Both the position numbers and the translations under genes were made by a program. From Streptomyces peucetius (GTDB lineage: Bacteria; Actinomycetota; Actinomycetes; Streptomycetales; Streptomycetaceae), in assembly GCF_025854275.1 (NCBI RefSeq), contig NZ_CP107567.1, positions 4,216,001 to 4,280,000 on the forward strand: DNA of 64,000 nucleotides, given 5' to 3'. Shown here one piece after another: positions 60,974 through 64,000 of this stretch; the stretch's first letter is position 1, and every line of letters begins with the position of its first letter. Under the pieces are notes generated by a model that was not told where the DNA came from, searched no databases, and saw nothing but the letters and a program-made list of their open reading frames with translations.

Positions 60974-63760
60974 TCAGTCGGATACGGGGCCGGTGAGCGC
61001 GACGGGTACGGGAAAGGCGCCGTGGCCGGTGGCGGCGGCGTGCAGCATGATGTCGGTGTCGCCGATGCCGGCCCAGCCGAACATGTAGCCCAGCAGCGAC
61101 GTCCGGCCGACGGAACCGGTGTGGAAACCGTTCTTGCGGATCGCGGTCATCACGCGTTCCTGGTGGTCGGCCGCCCGTTCGAGCAGCGACTCCTCCCCGA
61201 GGATGCGGCCCGCGGCGATCAGCGACTGGATCACACCGCTGCTGCCGTGGCAGACCGACAAATCCACGGGCCGGTCGGCGGGAAGCCGCGTCGCCCTGTC
61301 AGTCAGGTCCGCCAGCCGCCGGCCGGTCAGCAGGTCCTGCCGCCCGGCCGAGACGAGGATCTCCGCCGTCGTCAGCAGCAGCCCTGCGGCGCCGTTGCAC
61401 CAGCCCGTCACCGGCGGCTCGTCGTCCTCGGCCAGCCGGCCGGCCAGCCAGTCCGCGGCCGCGTTCGCCGGGCCCGCGTCACCGAGGACCCGCCCGATAC
61501 GGGCGGCGGCCCACCGCATTCCGAGGTCGCCGTGCGCCACGTCGTACCAGTGCGCCGATCTGGATACGCCGGTGTGGCCGAGGACCAGGTCGTGCAGGCG
61601 TGTCAGCCGTTCCTGTCCGACGAGGGGGCTCTCGCCCGCCTCGAGCCGGGACAGCAGGACCATCAGCAGACCGGCGGGGCCGTTGGCCAGGTCGGTCTCC
61701 AGCGTGCCGGCCGCCGCCCCTTCGTCGATCTTGTCCAGCACCCGGCCCAGCCAGGTCCGGTCCACCCGGTCCGGGCGGGTGAGCACCAGGGACGCGGCCC
61801 CGGTGAAGACGCCTTCCGGCACCTGGAGCAGTACGTCGCCGTACGCCTCGAGGAGCGTGTCGAAGCCGCGGTCCGCGCCGAGGTGGGCGCCTCGGACGCC
61901 GGGGTCGTGGCGTGCCGCGTTCTCCAGGAACGTGACGATGCCGCCGACGTCGTGGAACGAGATGAAGTTGCCGGGGGTGAGGGTGGGTGCGCTCCGGTCG
62001 GGGCCGATGCCGCACACCCAGCCGGTCTCCGGCCCGTCCGGTCCGTCGTAGGACACGCCGAGGGACGCGATGGTGCGGGCGATGCCCGCCCACCACTCCC
62101 GTGGACGGGCCTCGTCGAGAGTCCGGGCGAACACACTGCTCGTGGACAGCCCGCCCGGCCGGTCGCCGGCCACCTCGCCGAAGCACTCCTCCATCAGGAA
62201 GTGGTGGAAGAGGTCGCTCCGGCGGGCGTTGAGCGCGAGGCCGCTGCGCGCGAAGTCGAGGGGCGACGCCGTGTGCACGGCCGGGAAGCCGGACCTGGGT
62301 GTGCCCAGTTCGGTGGAACCGGCCCTGGCGATGAAGTAGGGCACGTTGCCGGTGTTCAGCGAGGCCCGCTCCTCGGCACCGACATACGCGGCGGCCTCGG
62401 GGCTGAGATAGTCCGGGTAGTGCCCGAGGAGCCGGAAGATCCGCTCGGCCTCCGTGGCCCGGCCCAGGTAGTCCGGGTGCGTGGCGGCGTCCAGGAACCG
62501 GGTGTAGACCATCGTGGAGCGGATCAGACAGCGGACGGGCATGTCCGGGTAGCTGTCGAGCACCTTGGAGACGGCGTCGCCCCGGACCGCTCCGAGGGCG
62601 TCGGTGTATCCGGCGAGGATCTCCTGGAAGTGGTCGATCGGTGACAGCGCCGTGTCGCCGAGCCGGGGCACGTTGTTCTTGTGCCGGTAGGTGACGTTCT
62701 CCCACTGGACGCAGATGCCGTCCGACTCCCCGTCGCGGACCACCGGCCGTCGCATCTTCGACGTCTGGTCCCGGTCGATGCCGACGCCCGCCATGATCAG
62801 GTCGATGGGCGAGTTCGGATTGGCCATCGGGACGAGCATCGTCGAGGCGACCGACAGCTTCAGCTGGTTGATCAGCACATGGGGCAGCGAGTCGTTCCGC
62901 ACCCCCGGGTTGGGCCGGATCATGGTCTCCGTGTCGATCACACACGGGTGTTCGCCGCCGGCCAGCAGGTTCTCCTCGTGGAGGTCCGACGCCCCGATCG
63001 AGCCGAACAGCGCGCACAGGGCGCCGATCCGGTAGAAGTAGCGGGCGGGCTGATCCGGGGCCGTCATCGGCCGGGGCGTGACGAACTGCTGCCATCCGTG
63101 CGAGCCGACCGTGACGGACGCCGGTACGCACTCCTGGAGCGAGTACCGCAGATGCCCCTCCGCCGCGGTGTAGAGGTCGGACACGAACCGGTCCGAGACC
63201 AGGGCCCGCGGCTTGAAGACGACCTTAATGCCGCCACCCAGCCGCACGCCCACGACCTGCCGGTTGTCGTTGTGCAGGTCCGCGCCCGTGGCGAAGAGCG
63301 ACACGACGGGATCGTCGTCGGTGGGCAGCAGCCCGGCCCGGTGCAGGGCCGTGCGGTCCTGGGCGTAGGCGGTGAACAGATCGGCGTAGGCGTCGAGCGA
63401 GTTGCGCAGGACCGTCTCGAGGCGTTCTTGGAGCACGGGGTACGCGTCGAGGACGCGCCGGCTGTTCTTCGGGTCCTCCAGATGCCCCCGGAACCTCTGG
63501 AGTGCCTGGTCGCCGTCGGAGGTCATGGGCAGGCCGTGCCGTTCCCTGAAGGCGTGGAACTCACCGATCAGCGTCCGGAAGGAGTGGCTCTCGACCGTGG
63601 TGGCGAGTTCCTCCCACACCTGGTGGAGCAGCGACTCGGTGTGCTCCGGCGCCGACGCTTCGGCGACCGGGCCGCGCAGTCGCGCGGCGACCGTGGCGAG
63701 CGGGACCAGATGGACATAGAAGGGGAGGAACGCCTTGATGGATACGCCGGGTTCGGTCAT
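60974..63760 (-). CDS. lanM: Class II lanthipeptide synthetase LanM
   Basis: The ATG at 63760 overlaps the stop of the transporter gene (ATGA). The 928 residues have an N-terminal dehydratase domain (DUF4135) with FATGADLHNDNRQVVGVRL, KVVFKPRALVSDRFV and DLHEENLLAGGEHPCVIDTE, typical of the kinase-like active site, and a C-terminal LanC-like cyclase with the zinc ligands C788 (GWCNGAAG), C837 and H838 (VCHGSSG). It phosphorylates and eliminates Ser/Thr in the precursor and closes thioether rings with Cys. Slightly short for LanM but complete. The precursor gene is not in the window. Confidence 0.95.
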   Translation of the reverse strand: MTEPGVSIKAFLPFYVHLVPLATVAARLRGPVAEASAPEHTESLLHQVWEELATTVESHSFRTLIGEFHAFRERHGLPMTSDGDQALQRFRGHLEDPKNSRRVLDAYPVLQERLETVLRNSLDAYADLFTAYAQDRTALHRAGLLPTDDDPVVSLFATGADLHNDNRQVVGVRLGGGIKVVFKPRALVSDRFVSDLYTAAEGHLRYSLQECVPASVTVGSHGWQQFVTPRPMTAPDQPARYFYRIGALCALFGSIGASDLHEENLLAGGEHPCVIDTETMIRPNPGVRNDSLPHVLINQLKLSVASTMLVPMANPNSPIDLIMAGVGIDRDQTSKMRRPVVRDGESDGICVQWENVTYRHKNNVPRLGDTALSPIDHFQEILAGYTDALGAVRGDAVSKVLDSYPDMPVRCLIRSTMVYTRFLDAATHPDYLGRATEAERIFRLLGHYPDYLSPEAAAYVGAEERASLNTGNVPYFIARAGSTELGTPRSGFPAVHTASPLDFARSGLALNARRSDLFHHFLMEECFGEVAGDRPGGLSTSSVFARTLDEARPREWWAGIARTIASLGVSYDGPDGPETGWVCGIGPDRSAPTLTPGNFISFHDVGGIVTFLENAARHDPGVRGAHLGADRGFDTLLEAYGDVLLQVPEGVFTGAASLVLTRPDRVDRTWLGRVLDKIDEGAAAGTLETDLANGPAGLLMVLLSRLEAGESPLVGQERLTRLHDLVLGHTGVSRSAHWYDVAHGDLGMRWAAARIGRVLGDAGPANAAADWLAGRLAEDDEPPVTGWCNGAAGLLLTTAEILVSAGRQDLLTGRRLADLTDRATRLPADRPVDLSVCHGSSGVIQSLIAAGRILGEESLLERAADHQERVMTAIRKNGFHTGSVGRTSLLGYMFGWAGIGDTDIMLHAAATGHGAFPVPVALTGPVSD

Positions 63761-64000
63761 GCGTGCTCGCCTCCGACGAGAAGGTCCATGGTCTTGTCCG
63801 CGTAGAGGTCGGTGTAGACGGAGCCGCCGTCGAGCAGCTCCTCGTGCGTTCCCTGTTCGACGACGCGCCCGTCTGCGAACACGTAGATGTGGTCCGCCGA
63901 CCGGATCGTCGCCAGCCGGTGGGCGATGATCACCTGCGTGGCGCCGATGTCCCGGATGATCTGGTTGACGCGGCGCTCGTTGACGGTGTCGAGGGACGCG
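63757..64000 (-). CDS. ABC transporter (LanT-like), C-terminal part; 5' end beyond window
   Basis: On the minus strand the frame is open from the window edge to the TGA at 63757-63759. The 80 visible residues read ASLDTVNERRVNQII, then VIIAHRLATIRSADHIYVF and GRVVEQGTHEELL, the D-loop, H-loop and C-terminus of an exporter ATPase domain with fused membrane domain. Beside lanM it is probably LanT, which removes the leader and exports the lanthipeptide; whether it has the N-terminal C39 peptidase domain cannot be seen. The stop overlaps the lanM start (ATGA). Confidence 0.88.
   Translation of the reverse strand, partial: ASLDTVNERRVNQIIRDIGATQVIIAHRLATIRSADHIYVFADGRVVEQGTHEELLDGGSVYTDLYADKTMDLLVGGEHA

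Overview
The window is about 72% GC, codon use is strongly biased to G/C third positions, and the gene content is that of a Streptomyces chromosome: dnaK-grpE-dnaJ-hspR, clpB with HspR operators, dcd, pyrE, fba, purA, a kynurenine pathway block, a parS site and a SARP regulator. The parS site and the housekeeping genes suggest the central, oriC-proximal part of a linear Streptomyces chromosome, not an arm.

Layout. 1-4.4 kb: the end of a prolyl aminopeptidase gene and two convergent, paralogous secreted M6 metalloproteases. 4.48-12.70 kb: an 8.2-kb integrated element bounded by 44-bp direct repeats of the 3' half of tRNA-Gly(CCC). The intact tRNA is at the right end. The element is badly decayed: its tyrosine integrase has lost the N-terminal domain beside an IS3-type remnant, and it holds IS5, IS4 and IS21 fragments, a multiply frameshifted telomere-protein (tpg) gene, a broken DUF4360 gene, and a few intact cargo genes. 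12.9-18.5 kb: dcd, a phosphoribosyltransferase, a Yip1-family membrane protein, an EtfD-like Fe-S oxidoreductase and a sugar transferase. 18.7-28.5 kb: the HspR regulon (dnaK operon and clpB, with three HAIR-type operators). Between the two parts sits a divergent LuxR / repeat-peptide / Rieske-like locus that I cannot assign to a known system. 28.8-46.0 kb: metabolic and hypothetical genes including pyrE, a parS site, fba, two aminotransferases, a spermidine-synthase-like protein, an MFS exporter, a frameshifted DUF3152 gene, and tryptophan 2,3-dioxygenase, kynureninase and kynurenine formamidase. 46.2-56.8 kb: a two-component system, a cytochrome P450, a nested palindromic element, a 54-bp tandem array, a repressor-controlled ABC exporter, a lipid-kinase-like gene and purA.

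57.2-64.0 kb is the left part of a class II lanthipeptide cluster. A SARP activator converges on a leftward operon whose genes overlap or abut: lanT (cut by the window end), lanM, a 55-residue two-helix membrane peptide, a luciferase-like F420/flavin reductase that could reduce dehydroamino acids, and an ABC ATPase/permease pair that could give immunity or export. No precursor peptide is visible, so it should lie beyond 64 kb.

The most unusual observations are the repeat-peptide locus at 23.0-25.3 kb, the lanthipeptide operon with its putative reductase and small membrane peptide, the tpg relic inside a tRNA-integrated element, and two otherwise good genes (DUF3152 and a membrane protein at 53.4-54.5 kb) that each carry one frameshift.
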